A stretch of DNA of 64,000 nucleotides from Oricola sp. (GTDB lineage: Bacteria; Pseudomonadota; Alphaproteobacteria; Rhizobiales; Rhizobiaceae), in assembly GCF_022763245.1 (NCBI RefSeq), contig NZ_JALEGV010000012.1, forward strand, positions 186,001 to 250,000, in the 5' to 3' direction. Of this stretch, positions 44,315 through 53,186 are shown one piece after another; positions within the stretch are counted from its first letter, which is position 1; each line of letters starts with the position of its first letter. The notes beneath the pieces are model-generated. The model made no database searches. It was given only the letters and a program-made list of their open reading frames with translations, and was not told the origin of the DNA. The translations under genes were made by a program, and so were the position numbers.

Positions 44315-46078
44315 ATGAACGCCTCAGCCAAAACGAAACCGCGGTTCAGTTCGGACCTTCCCCAGGTCTGGATCGGCATCGCGCTCATCGCGATCACTGG
44401 CTTCGGGCCGTCGATCATGGGCAACGCCTACTGGGTCCACACGTTCCAGTTGGTCAACATCTACATCGCGGTGGCGATCTTCCAGAACTTCCTGTTCGTG
44501 GATGCCGGCCAGAAATCCTTCGGACAGGGCGTCATCCTCGGACTGGGCGCCTATGTCGCCGCGATCTTCTTCGGCCTGCACGAATATTCCTTCGCGGTCG
44601 CCGGCCTGATCGGTCTGTTCGCCGCGTTCCTCGGCGGATTGCTGTTCGCCCTGCCCGCGCTTCGCGTGCAGTATTTCCATCTGGGCTTCGTCACCCTCTC
44701 GGCGGCGATCGTGTTCCCGCAGCTGCTGATGTCGATGGACAAGTGGACCAACGGCATCAACGGCATCTCGGTGTCCATCCCCTGGATTCACGAGGAGCCG
44801 ATCGCCGGGATCTCGCTGCTTTCGTTTCTCGTCGCGCTCTATCCGATGCTCGCACTGGGCATCCACTATGCGATCCGCCGCTCCAGGCTGGGTCGCCAGT
44901 TGCGCATCGCGGCGGTCAGCCCGGAAGCCGCCCGGACACTGGGCATCCGCCCCGGCGTCATGCGCTTCCTGGCCTTCATCATCGCCGCCATCGGCACGGG
45001 CGTCGCCGGTCTCCTGTACCTGCCGACCGTCTCTTTCGTCAGTCCGCAGGGCTTCAACGTCGAACTGTCCTTCGTGTTCTTCTTCGCGGTCGTCGTCGGC
45101 GGACGCGGACAGATGCTCGGCCCGATCGTCGGCATGTGGATCGTCTTCATCCTGCCGAACATCCTGCTGGCGCAGTTTGTGGAATACCGCCTGCTGATCT
45201 ACGGCATCCTGACCCTGGTCACCGTCATGCTGTTTCCCGACGGCATCGTCGGCACGATCGAGCGCTGGCGCGTCACGCGCGGCGTCACCGGCCGTGGTGA
45301 ACAGGGCTTCCGCTTGGATTCCTTCATCGACGGCCTTGAGGGCGAGGACGAGCACAAGCCGACCGACAAGATCGCCGTGGAGGTGCGTGGCGGCACCAAG
45401 CGGTTCGGCGCGGTCGTCGCCGTCAACAATGTCGATCTGTCCGTGCGCCAGGGCGAAGTTCACGGTCTCATCGGGGCGAACGGCTCCGGCAAGACCAGCT
45501 TACTGAACGTCCTGTCCGGCCTGTCGCGCCTCAACGCGGGATCCTTCCTGATCGACGGCAAGGACGCCACGCGCATGTCCGCCGACCGCATCGCCAATAT
45601 GGGCCTCGGCCGGACCTTCCAGACCCCCAGGATCTTTCGGGAATTCTCGCTGTGGGAAAACCTGAAGATCGGCATGGATGCCGCGGAGGGCGAACCCGGC
45701 CGAGACATCGTCAAACTCGCGAATGCGCTCGAAGCGGAGTTCAGCCAGGACAGCGCCGAGTTGCTGTCGCATGGCCAGCGCCGCCTCGCCGAGGTCATGC
45801 GGGCGATGCTGAAGGAGGCGAAGATCATCCTGTTCGACGAACCCGCCGCGGGTCTCTCGCAAAGCGAACGGGAACACTTCGCCAAGCTCGTCCATTTCCT
45901 GTCGCGCAAGATGGGCAAGACGATCATCCTGGTCGAGCATGATCTCGACCTCGTCTGGAACGTCGCCGACCGCATTACGGTCATGGAACAGGGCAGCGTC
46001 GTGGCCTCAGGCGAGCCCGAAGAGATGGCGAAGGATCCCGCTGTGCAGCACATGTTTGTTGGAGGTCGCCTTGCTTGA
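44315..46078 (+). CDS. LivM-LivG fusion: ABC permease plus ATP-binding protein
   Basis: 587 aa from the ATG at 44315 (GGGAG five bases upstream). A GTG at 44276 would add 13 residues. The first ~320 residues are the LivM permease (IFQNFLFVDAGQKSFGQGVILGLGAY, LRIAAVSPEAARTLGIRPG). The remainder is the LivG ATPase, with Walker A GANGSGKTSLLN, Q-loop FQTPRIF, signature LSHGQRRLAEVMRA, Walker B IILFDEPAAGLS and H-loop LVEHDLDLV. Both halves are complete, so this is a functional fusion. Its last 8 bp overlap the livF start. Confidence 0.92.
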   Translation: MNASAKTKPRFSSDLPQVWIGIALIAITGFGPSIMGNAYWVHTFQLVNIYIAVAIFQNFLFVDAGQKSFGQGVILGLGAYVAAIFFGLHEYSFAVAGLIGLFAAFLGGLLFALPALRVQYFHLGFVTLSAAIVFPQLLMSMDKWTNGINGISVSIPWIHEEPIAGISLLSFLVALYPMLALGIHYAIRRSRLGRQLRIAAVSPEAARTLGIRPGVMRFLAFIIAAIGTGVAGLLYLPTVSFVSPQGFNVELSFVFFFAVVVGGRGQMLGPIVGMWIVFILPNILLAQFVEYRLLIYGILTLVTVMLFPDGIVGTIERWRVTRGVTGRGEQGFRLDSFIDGLEGEDEHKPTDKIAVEVRGGTKRFGAVVAVNNVDLSVRQGEVHGLIGANGSGKTSLLNVLSGLSRLNAGSFLIDGKDATRMSADRIANMGLGRTFQTPRIFREFSLWENLKIGMDAAEGEPGRDIVKLANALEAEFSQDSAELLSHGQRRLAEVMRAMLKEAKIILFDEPAAGLSQSEREHFAKLVHFLSRKMGKTIILVEHDLDLVWNVADRITVMEQGSVVASGEPEEMAKDPAVQHMFVGGRLA

Positions 46079-46781
46079 CGTGAAGAACCTTTACGCCGGC
46101 TATGGCATCGTGCCGGTGATCGAGGACGTGTCGCTGTCCGTTCAATCCGGAGAGATTCTCCTCGTCGGCGGCGAGAACGGCGCCGGCAAATCGACCCTGA
46201 TGCGGGCGATCGCGGGGTTCAACAAACCCGACAAGGGCGAGATCGTCCTTGACGGAAAGCCCCTGCAGGGCATGGCGCCGGAGGCGATCGCGAAGGCCGG
46301 TCTGCGTCTCGTCCTGGACGGCCATCGCGTGTTCCCGGAGCTCAGTGTCTACGACAATCTGCGCATGGGCGCGGCCGCCCGCCCGGGTGAGCGCGCAGGT
46401 TTCGCCAAGGCCGTGGACGAGATCTACGAGGTCTTTCCGATCCTGAAGGAAAAGCACCGGGCCTACGCGCGCGACCTGTCCGGCGGACAGCAGCAGATGC
46501 TGGCGCTCGGCCAGGCGTTCGTCGCTCAGCCCAAGGTTCTCCTGTGCGACGAGCCGTCGATGGGGCTGGCTCAGGCCCTGCTCCCGCCGATCCTGGCATT
46601 CCTTCGCCGATGGGCGGAAAGCGGAACCGCCGTCATCATCGTGGAGCAGCACCTCAAGGTGACCGCACCCTATGCCGACCGTGCGATGATCATCGAGCGC
46701 GGCACCGTCAAGTTCTCCTGTGCGGCGAACGAACTTGACGAAAAGCTCAAGGCCGACGAGGTCAACGAGGCTTTCGCGTGA
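46071..46781 (+). CDS. LivF-type ABC transporter ATP-binding protein
   Basis: 236 aa from a TTG at 46071, with GGAGG five bases upstream, overlapping the end of the LivMG gene. Motifs are Walker A GGENGAGKSTLM, signature LSGGQQQMLALGQAF, Walker B VLLCDEPSMGLAQ and IVEQHLKVT. It energises the LivH/LivM permease. A rare start codon plus overlap points to translational coupling. The following thioesterase gene begins in its stop (GTGA). Confidence 0.92.
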   Translation: MLDVKNLYAGYGIVPVIEDVSLSVQSGEILLVGGENGAGKSTLMRAIAGFNKPDKGEIVLDGKPLQGMAPEAIAKAGLRLVLDGHRVFPELSVYDNLRMGAAARPGERAGFAKAVDEIYEVFPILKEKHRAYARDLSGGQQQMLALGQAFVAQPKVLLCDEPSMGLAQALLPPILAFLRRWAESGTAVIIVEQHLKVTAPYADRAMIIERGTVKFSCAANELDEKLKADEVNEAFA

Positions 46782-47329
46782 CGTCATCCCCTGATGACCA
46801 GAAGCCGACGCGCGATCCCGGCCCCACCGAACGGCCGGTCGAAGCTCGCGGCTACACGGTCACCTACAGGGGAACCGTCGCTGCCGACTGGATCGACGCC
46901 AACGAGCACATGAACGTCTCCTGGTACGATTCGCTCTTCGATATCGCCGAAATGCGCTTCTTCGACGAGTTCGGCATCGATGACGCCTACATCCACCGCA
47001 CAGGGCTCAGCTTCTTCCGGCTCGAACGCTTCGTTCTCTACGAGCGCGAATTGCTTCTCGGCGACGCGGTCGAGGCGCGCAGCCGGGTCCTCTGGTCGGA
47101 TTTTCGGCGGGTCCATCATTTCCATGAATTGTGGAATGTCGAGAAGGGCTACCGGGCCGCGCTGGTCGATGCGATCTCGATCCATGTTGATCTGGGCAAG
47201 CGCAAGTCCGCACGGATCGAGATGCCCGAGATCAGACAACCGCTCGCAACCCTCTTGGCGGAACACACGGCCCGGCCCTTCCCCGAAGGCGTTCTGGCGC
47301 GCGAAGCCGGACGACGATTGCAGCCATGA
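46778..47329 (+). CDS. Hotdog-fold acyl-CoA thioesterase-like protein
   Basis: 183 aa starting at a GTG that overlaps the livF stop. The single hotdog domain has AADWIDANEHMNVSWYDSLFDIAEMRFFDEFG, where D-x-N-x-H-M-N is the active-site strand-helix of the 4-hydroxybenzoyl-CoA thioesterase family. EARSRVLWSDFRRVHHFHELWN follows. It would hydrolyse an acyl-CoA to free acid. Its coupling to the transporter on one side and to the GMC oxidoreductase on the other (ATGA overlap) ties it to the imported substrate. Confidence 0.8.
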   Translation: MTSSPDDQKPTRDPGPTERPVEARGYTVTYRGTVAADWIDANEHMNVSWYDSLFDIAEMRFFDEFGIDDAYIHRTGLSFFRLERFVLYERELLLGDAVEARSRVLWSDFRRVHHFHELWNVEKGYRAALVDAISIHVDLGKRKSARIEMPEIRQPLATLLAEHTARPFPEGVLAREAGRRLQP

Positions 47330-48933
47330 AAACACTCGAATTCGACTATGTCGTCGTCGGAGCCGGCGCCGCCGGATGCGTGGTCGCCGCACGGCTCGCC
47401 GAGGATCGCGCGGTGGCCGTTGGCGTGATCGAGGCCGGAGGCTCGGACAGCGCGCTCATCATGCGGATACCGGCCGCCAATGTCGCGACCGGAACGGATC
47501 CGCGCTACAACTGGGCATACGAGAGCGAGCCGGTACCGGCGCTTGGAGACCGGCGCCTCTACTGGGCGCAAGGACGGGTTGTCGGCGGATCCGGCTCGAT
47601 CAACGGCATGATGTATATGCGCGGTCACCGCAGCGACTACGATCGCTGGGCCGCGAACGGCTGCACCGGCTGGAGCTATGACGACGTGCTCCCCTATTTC
47701 CGCAAAGCGGAGACCAACGAGCGCGGCGCCAGCGACCTGCATGGCGGCGACGGCCCGCTGCAGGTCAGCGCCGGGAGGGCGACTGCCCCGGTCTGCGACA
47801 TGTTTCTCGAAGCCGCCCGGGACACAGGCTTCGCGCTGACCGACGACCTCAACAATGACATTCCCGAGGCCTTCGGCCATGTCGACATGACGATCGGCAA
47901 CGGCCAGCGGTCCAGCACGTCGGCGGCCTATCTCCGCCCGGCGCTCAAACGCGGCAATGTCACTGTGCTCACGCAAGCGCTCGCGACACGCATCCTCATC
48001 GAAAACGGGGCAGCCGCCGGCATCGAATTCATCCACGAAGGCGAACGGCGGCGCGCAATGGCAGCACGCAGCGTCGTTTTGTGCGGCGGCGCGGTCAATT
48101 CGCCCCAGCTTCTCATGCTGTCGGGCATCGGTGATGCGGGGCAGTTGCGCGCCTTCGACATTCCCGTCGAAGCCGACCGGCCCGAAGTCGGCCGCAATCT
48201 GCAGAACCATCCGATGTACAAGCTGATGTACACCGTCACCGAGCCCGTCAGCGCCTACAGCCATGTGAGACCCGCGGGCGCGCTCTCGGCGGGCCTGCAG
48301 TATGCGTTGGGCCGCAAGGGCGTGCTCAGCCGGGGCTTGTTTCCGACCTCGGGCTTCTTCCACGCCGATCAGGGCGACGGCGAAACCGAGATCCAGGTCT
48401 GCATGGCGCCCGCGCCGGTTGTCCGCCGCAAGCCGGGCGTCCTCGGCATCTTGCCCGCGGAACACGGCTTCACCTTGCTTCTCAACCACGGCTCGCCCTT
48501 CAGCCGCGGGACGGTCCGGCTGAAATCGGCCGATCCCGCCACGCATGCGGCGATTACGCCCAATTACTTCTCCGATCCTCGCGACATCGACATCCTTGCA
48601 CGCGGCGCGCGGCGCGTTCACGAGATCGTCCAGGCCGGGCCGTTGAAGCGCATATTGGGACGCGAACTGTCACCGGAGCGACCGACCAGCACCCAGGCCG
48701 AGATCGAGGACGACATTCGCCGAACCGCGGTGACCCACTACCACCCGGTCGGCACCTGCCGGATGGGATCGGACGATGCCTCAGTCGTCGATACGCAATT
48801 GCGCGTGCGCGGCGTTGAAAATCTGCGCGTCGCCGACGCCTCCGTGATGCCCGTTCTGGTGAATGGAAACACTTACGCGGCAACCATCATGGTCGCCGAA
48901 AAAGCCGCCGACCTGATCCGGGCCGGCCACTAG
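47326..48933 (+). CDS. GMC-family FAD-dependent oxidoreductase
   Basis: 535 aa. The FAD-binding N-terminus is YVVVGAGAAGCVVAARLAED...VIEAGG. GMC signature 1 is GRVVGGSGSINGMMYMRGHRSDYDRW, and signature 2 lies in GGAVNSPQLLMLSGIGD. The active-site His is in THYHPVGTCRMG, and NGNTYAATIMVAEKAAD lies near the end. It oxidises an alcohol group, as in choline or alkyl/cyclic alcohol dehydrogenases. It is translationally coupled to the thioesterase gene, and the aldo/keto reductase gene follows after 25 bp. Confidence 0.92.
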   Translation: MKTLEFDYVVVGAGAAGCVVAARLAEDRAVAVGVIEAGGSDSALIMRIPAANVATGTDPRYNWAYESEPVPALGDRRLYWAQGRVVGGSGSINGMMYMRGHRSDYDRWAANGCTGWSYDDVLPYFRKAETNERGASDLHGGDGPLQVSAGRATAPVCDMFLEAARDTGFALTDDLNNDIPEAFGHVDMTIGNGQRSSTSAAYLRPALKRGNVTVLTQALATRILIENGAAAGIEFIHEGERRRAMAARSVVLCGGAVNSPQLLMLSGIGDAGQLRAFDIPVEADRPEVGRNLQNHPMYKLMYTVTEPVSAYSHVRPAGALSAGLQYALGRKGVLSRGLFPTSGFFHADQGDGETEIQVCMAPAPVVRRKPGVLGILPAEHGFTLLLNHGSPFSRGTVRLKSADPATHAAITPNYFSDPRDIDILARGARRVHEIVQAGPLKRILGRELSPERPTSTQAEIEDDIRRTAVTHYHPVGTCRMGSDDASVVDTQLRVRGVENLRVADASVMPVLVNGNTYAATIMVAEKAADLIRAGH

Positions 48934-48958
48934 ACCGAAAACCCAAGGGAGAAACTAC

Positions 48959-49912
48959 ATGGAAACGCGCTTTCTCGGCCATTCGGGCCTCGAAGTCTCC
49001 GTGGTCGGCCTCGGCTGCAACAATTTCGGCGGGATGATCCAGAGCCTCGATCTGGAAGGCTCGCGCAAGGTCATCCATGCCGCGCTCGATGCCGGGATCA
49101 CCCTGCTCGACACCTCCGACTCCTACGGTGCCGACGGCGGCTCGGAAAAGACGATCGGCGAAGTGCTCGGCGACAGGCGCAAGGACATCGTGCTCGCCAC
49201 GAAATTCGCCTCGCCGCTCAATCGCGAAAAGAGCAATCGCTACAACGGGTCGCGCGGCTATGTGATGAAGGCCGTTGAAGACAGCCTGCGGCGCCTGAAG
49301 ACCGACTATATCGATCTCTACCAATACCACTTCCCCGATCCGGACACGCCGATCGAGGAAACCATGCGCGCCCTCGACGATCTCGTCCACCAGGGCAAGG
49401 TCCGCTACCTCGGATGCTCCAACCTGCCCGCCTGGCAACTCGTGGACGCGAACTGGACCGCGCGGCATCTCGGGCTTGAGGCGCTTCAATCGACGCAGAC
49501 GGAATACAACCTCCTCGCCCGCGGCGCGGAGCAGGACCTCTTCCGCGGCATGCAGGCGGCGAAGATGACGCTTCTGCCGTATTTCCCGCTCGCCAGCGGC
49601 CTGCTCACCGGGAAATACCGCAAGGGTCAGCCGCTGCCTGCCGACACGCGGATGAGCATGGCCTACTTCAAGGGCGGAATGACGGACGAGAAGCTCGACG
49701 TCGTCGAGAAGCTGATCGCCTTCTCCGAGTCGCGCGGCCACACGATCCTCGAACTCGCCTTCTCCTGGCTCCTCGCCCAGCCTGTCGTCTCGAGCGTGAT
49801 CGCCGGCGCGACAAAGCCGGAGCAGGTCACCGCCAATGCCAGGGCGGCGGACTGGAAACTGACCGCCGAAGAACGCGCCGAGATCGACACGATCCTGTCG
49901 GCGACGGCGTGA
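48959..49912 (+). CDS. Aldo/keto reductase
   Basis: 317 aa (beta/alpha)8 NADPH-dependent reductase. The tetrad residues are visible: Asp in LLDTSDSYG, Tyr in the same motif, Lys in IVLATKFASPL and His in DLYQYHFPDP. The C-terminal cofactor site is SSVIAGATKPEQVTANA. It converts a carbonyl to an alcohol or the reverse. A good ribosome site (AAGGGAGAAAC) precedes the ATG. Probably co-transcribed with the GMC oxidoreductase. Confidence 0.93.
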   Translation: METRFLGHSGLEVSVVGLGCNNFGGMIQSLDLEGSRKVIHAALDAGITLLDTSDSYGADGGSEKTIGEVLGDRRKDIVLATKFASPLNREKSNRYNGSRGYVMKAVEDSLRRLKTDYIDLYQYHFPDPDTPIEETMRALDDLVHQGKVRYLGCSNLPAWQLVDANWTARHLGLEALQSTQTEYNLLARGAEQDLFRGMQAAKMTLLPYFPLASGLLTGKYRKGQPLPADTRMSMAYFKGGMTDEKLDVVEKLIAFSESRGHTILELAFSWLLAQPVVSSVIAGATKPEQVTANARAADWKLTAEERAEIDTILSATA

Positions 49913-50024
49913 CCGGGGCGTATCACCCGGCTTTGGCAGGTGGCCGTCGCGACCGTTAGTCTCTTTGGACGATTGCCGGTCCGGACCCCCGCCGTAAAAT
50001 GCTGCAGCTGCGAAAGGGCATGGA

Positions 50025-50921
50025 ATGAGCGACCTCGTCGAACCGCGCAAGGCGGACATCACCTACGAAACGGATGAACCCGTCCTCTACGAGGCGGACG
50101 GGGCGATCGCGTGGATCACGCTCAATCGGCCCTCCTACAATAACGCGCAGAATTCGCAGATGACCTACGCCCTCGACGACGCCTTCAAGAGGGCGGTCGA
50201 TGACGACGCAATCAAGGTGATCGTCCTGAAAGGCGCGGGCAAGCATTTCTCGGCCGGCCACGACATTGGTTCGCCCGGCCGCGACGTCGACAAGAGCTTC
50301 GACCGCCGGCTGCTGTGGGCCGACCACACCAACAAGCCTGCAGCCGAATTCCTCTACACGCGCGAGCACGAAGTCTATCTCGGCATGTGCCGGCGCTGGC
50401 GCGACGCGCCGAAGCCGACCATCGCGCTGGTGCAGGGCGCCTGCGTCGCCGGCGGTCTCATGCTCGCATGGGTGTGCGACTTCATCATCGCAACCGAGGA
50501 CGCCTTCTTCCAGGATCCGGTCATCCGGATGGGCATTCCGGGTGTCGAATATTTCGCGCACGCCTTCGAACTGCCCCCGCGCGTCGCCAAGGAATTCCTC
50601 CTCCTGGGCGAGCGCATGCCGGCCGAGCGCGCGCATCATTTCGGCATGGTCAACAAGGTCGTAGCCCGCGACGAACTGGATCAGGCCGGCCGCGACATGG
50701 CCGACAAGCTGGCGGGTTTCCCGCGGCTGGGCCTTTGGCTCGGGAAGCAGGCGATCAATCATGTCGAGGAGCTACGCGGCAAACGCACGGCGATGGACGC
50801 GCATTACCACATGCATCACTTCGCCCATGCCCAGAACGACCTGACCACGGGCGACCGCCTGGGCGGACAGGACGCAAAGAGCATGGCGTCCGCCAACAAG
50901 AAGCAGGCCGGCTCGTCCTGA
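50025..50921 (+). CDS. Enoyl-CoA hydratase/isomerase family protein
   Basis: 298 aa crotonase-fold enzyme. Oxyanion-hole segments are KHFSAGHDIGSPG and ALVQGACVAGGLMLAWVCD. The catalytic region ATEDAFFQDPVIRMGIPGVEYFAHAFELPPRVAKEFLLLGERM is slightly unusual for the family. It probably hydrates or otherwise processes an enoyl-CoA intermediate. It lies upstream of two acyl-CoA dehydrogenase genes on the same strand. Confidence 0.9.
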   Translation: MSDLVEPRKADITYETDEPVLYEADGAIAWITLNRPSYNNAQNSQMTYALDDAFKRAVDDDAIKVIVLKGAGKHFSAGHDIGSPGRDVDKSFDRRLLWADHTNKPAAEFLYTREHEVYLGMCRRWRDAPKPTIALVQGACVAGGLMLAWVCDFIIATEDAFFQDPVIRMGIPGVEYFAHAFELPPRVAKEFLLLGERMPAERAHHFGMVNKVVARDELDQAGRDMADKLAGFPRLGLWLGKQAINHVEELRGKRTAMDAHYHMHHFAHAQNDLTTGDRLGGQDAKSMASANKKQAGSS

Positions 50922-50961
50922 CGGCCGCGCGCCGAGTTTCAATTGAACGGGATCCATACGC

Positions 50962-52125
50962 GTGGACTTGCAATACACCGACGAACAGAACCGCTTTCGC
51001 CAGGAGGTGCGCTCCTGGATGGAAGCGCATGTCCCCGCCGCCCCCCTTCCCTCCTTCGACCTCACCCGAGAAGGCTTCGAGGCGCACAGGGCGTGGGAAC
51101 GGGCCTTGAACGAAGGCCGGTGGGGCATGGTGACCTGGCCGGAGAGCTATGGCGGCCGCGGCCTCGATCTTATCCAGTGGCTGATCTTCGAGGAGGAATA
51201 CTACCGGGCCGGCGCGCCGCTGCGCGTCAACCAGAACGGCATCTTCCTGCTCGGGCCCACCCTGATGGAATACGGCACCGAGGAGCAGAAGGCCCGCTTC
51301 CTGACCGCGATGGCGTCCGGCGACGAGATCTGGGCACAGGCCTGGTCCGAACCGCAGGCCGGCAGCGACCTCGCGGCCGTCAAGTCGACGGCGACCCTCG
51401 ACGGTGACGAATATGTGCTCAAGGGGCACAAGATCTGGTCGTCGCGCGCCGTTTTCGCCGACTGGGCCTTCGGCCTCTTCCGCACGGATCCGGAATCGCA
51501 GCGCCACAAGGGCTTGTCGCTGATCTTCTTCCCGCTCGACGCGCCGGGCGTTCGCGTGCAGCCGATCCCCCAGATAGACGGCGAGACCGGTTTTGCCGAG
51601 ATTTTCCTGGAAGACGTTCGCGTGCCGACCTTCAATCGGCTCGGCGATCCGGGTGACGGCTGGCGCATTTGCATGGCGACGGCGGGCTTCGAGCGTGGAT
51701 TGATGCTCCGGTCGCCGGCCCGGTTCCAGGTCGCGGCCCGCAAGCTCGTCGAACTCTACCGCGCCCATGAAGACGAGGTGGAACCGACGGTGAAGGCGAC
51801 GGTGATGCGCAGCTGGATGGATGCCGAGGCCTATGCGCTATCCATCTACAACACCGCGTCGCGCCTCGTCGCGGGCGGGCAGATCGGGGCCGAAGCGAGC
51901 ACCAACAAGATATTCTGGTCGGAGATGGACATCGCCATGCACAAGGCGGCGCTGTCGATCCTGGGCGCACGCGCGGAATTGCTGCGCTCGGCTCCGGCAG
52001 CCGGCGATGTCGGCAAGTGGCTCGACGGCTACTTCTTCTCGCTGGCCGGGCCGATCTATGCCGGATCCAATGAAATCCAGCGCAACATCATCGCCGAGCG
52101 GATGCTCGGCCTGCCGCGAGCGTAA
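50962..52125 (+). CDS. Acyl-CoA dehydrogenase, larger partner of an adjacent pair
   Basis: 387 aa from a GTG start. FAD/substrate motifs are IWAQAWSEPQAGSDLAAV, LKGHKIWSSRAVFADWAF and, at the C-terminus, YAGSNEIQRNIIAERMLGL. The residue after the C-terminal Tyr is Ala, where many short-chain enzymes have the catalytic Glu, so the base must lie elsewhere or in the partner. It introduces a double bond alpha-beta to the CoA ester. The second dehydrogenase gene starts 5 bp downstream, suggesting a heteromeric enzyme like those of steroid side-chain degradation. Confidence 0.92.
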   Translation: MDLQYTDEQNRFRQEVRSWMEAHVPAAPLPSFDLTREGFEAHRAWERALNEGRWGMVTWPESYGGRGLDLIQWLIFEEEYYRAGAPLRVNQNGIFLLGPTLMEYGTEEQKARFLTAMASGDEIWAQAWSEPQAGSDLAAVKSTATLDGDEYVLKGHKIWSSRAVFADWAFGLFRTDPESQRHKGLSLIFFPLDAPGVRVQPIPQIDGETGFAEIFLEDVRVPTFNRLGDPGDGWRICMATAGFERGLMLRSPARFQVAARKLVELYRAHEDEVEPTVKATVMRSWMDAEAYALSIYNTASRLVAGGQIGAEASTNKIFWSEMDIAMHKAALSILGARAELLRSAPAAGDVGKWLDGYFFSLAGPIYAGSNEIQRNIIAERMLGLPRA

Positions 52126-52130
52126 GACCA

Positions 52131-53186
52131 ATGGACTTCCGATTCACCGACGAACAGGACATGACGGCGAGCGTCGTCCGCGACCTCCTTTCGGACCTGT
52201 GCCAGTCGGCCGATCTTAGACGCCTCATGGCGTCGGAAGAGGCGCGGGACGAAAACCGATGGTCCAAGATCGTCGAGATGGGGCTCGCAGGCGCGCTCGT
52301 CGAAGAAACCGCCGGAGGCTTCGGGCTGAAAGCCGCGGATTTCGTCCTGGCGGTGGAAGCCTGCGGTTACGCCTGCCTGCCCGAGCCGCTGGTCGAAAAT
52401 GCCGGCGTCTCGCTGCCGCTGCTCGCCGAAGCCGCTCCCGACAATGAATTGCTCGCACAGGCCCTCGCCGGCGAGATCACGGTCGCCACGGGACATCCCT
52501 CCAATCTCTTCGTGTGCGATGCGGACACGGCCGGCGCGCTCGTCATCGGTAATGACGACGGCCTGTTCCTCGTCGAGCGGCAAAAGGCCGAACTCGCGCG
52601 GCAGCCGAGCGTCGATCCCTTCCGCCGCCTGTTTGCCGTCGATTTCTCGCCCGCTGACGCGACGCGCCTCGCCGATCCGGCGCATGCCGCGTCGATGCTC
52701 GACGCGGCGCTGGACCGCGGAGCCCTGTTCGCGGCCGCGCAGTTGGTCGGCATTGCGCAACGATGCGTCGATCTTGCCGTCGCCTACGCCAAGGACCGTC
52801 ACCAGTTCGGCAAACCGATCGGTTCCTACCAGGCCGTGAAGCACCAGCTCGCCACGGCGCAGGTCAAGATCGAGTTCGCCAAACCCATCCTCTACGCCGC
52901 CGCGGCCAGCCTGCCGGAGGCGGACATGTACTCCCGGGCCCGCATTTCACACGCGAAGCTGGTCGCAGCCGAGGCTGCGGACCTTTCCGCCCGCACGGCC
53001 ATCCAGGTTCATGGCGCAATGGGCTATTCCTGGGAAGTCGACGTCCATTTCTTCCTGAAACGCGCCATCGCGCTCGAGACCTGGTGGGGCGCCCCGGCCT
53101 TCCACCGCGAGCGCGTCGCGTGCCGGGTGCTGGGCGGCGAGCTCGGCCCGGAGCACACATTCGCAAAGGAGGCGCGCGATGCCTGA
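52131..53186 (+). CDS. Acyl-CoA dehydrogenase, smaller partner
   Basis: 351 aa. It is recognisable by GALVEETAGGFGLKAADFVLAVEACG, CVDLAVAYAKDRHQFGKPIGSYQAVKHQLA and AIQVHGAMGYSWEVDVHFFLKRA. The middle beta domain is shorter and lacks the SEPxAGSD motif of full FAD-binding members. Its partner carries that motif, which supports a heteromeric complex. Its stop overlaps the thiolase start by 8 bp. Confidence 0.9.
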   Translation: MDFRFTDEQDMTASVVRDLLSDLCQSADLRRLMASEEARDENRWSKIVEMGLAGALVEETAGGFGLKAADFVLAVEACGYACLPEPLVENAGVSLPLLAEAAPDNELLAQALAGEITVATGHPSNLFVCDADTAGALVIGNDDGLFLVERQKAELARQPSVDPFRRLFAVDFSPADATRLADPAHAASMLDAALDRGALFAAAQLVGIAQRCVDLAVAYAKDRHQFGKPIGSYQAVKHQLATAQVKIEFAKPILYAAAASLPEADMYSRARISHAKLVAAEAADLSARTAIQVHGAMGYSWEVDVHFFLKRAIALETWWGAPAFHRERVACRVLGGELGPEHTFAKEARDA

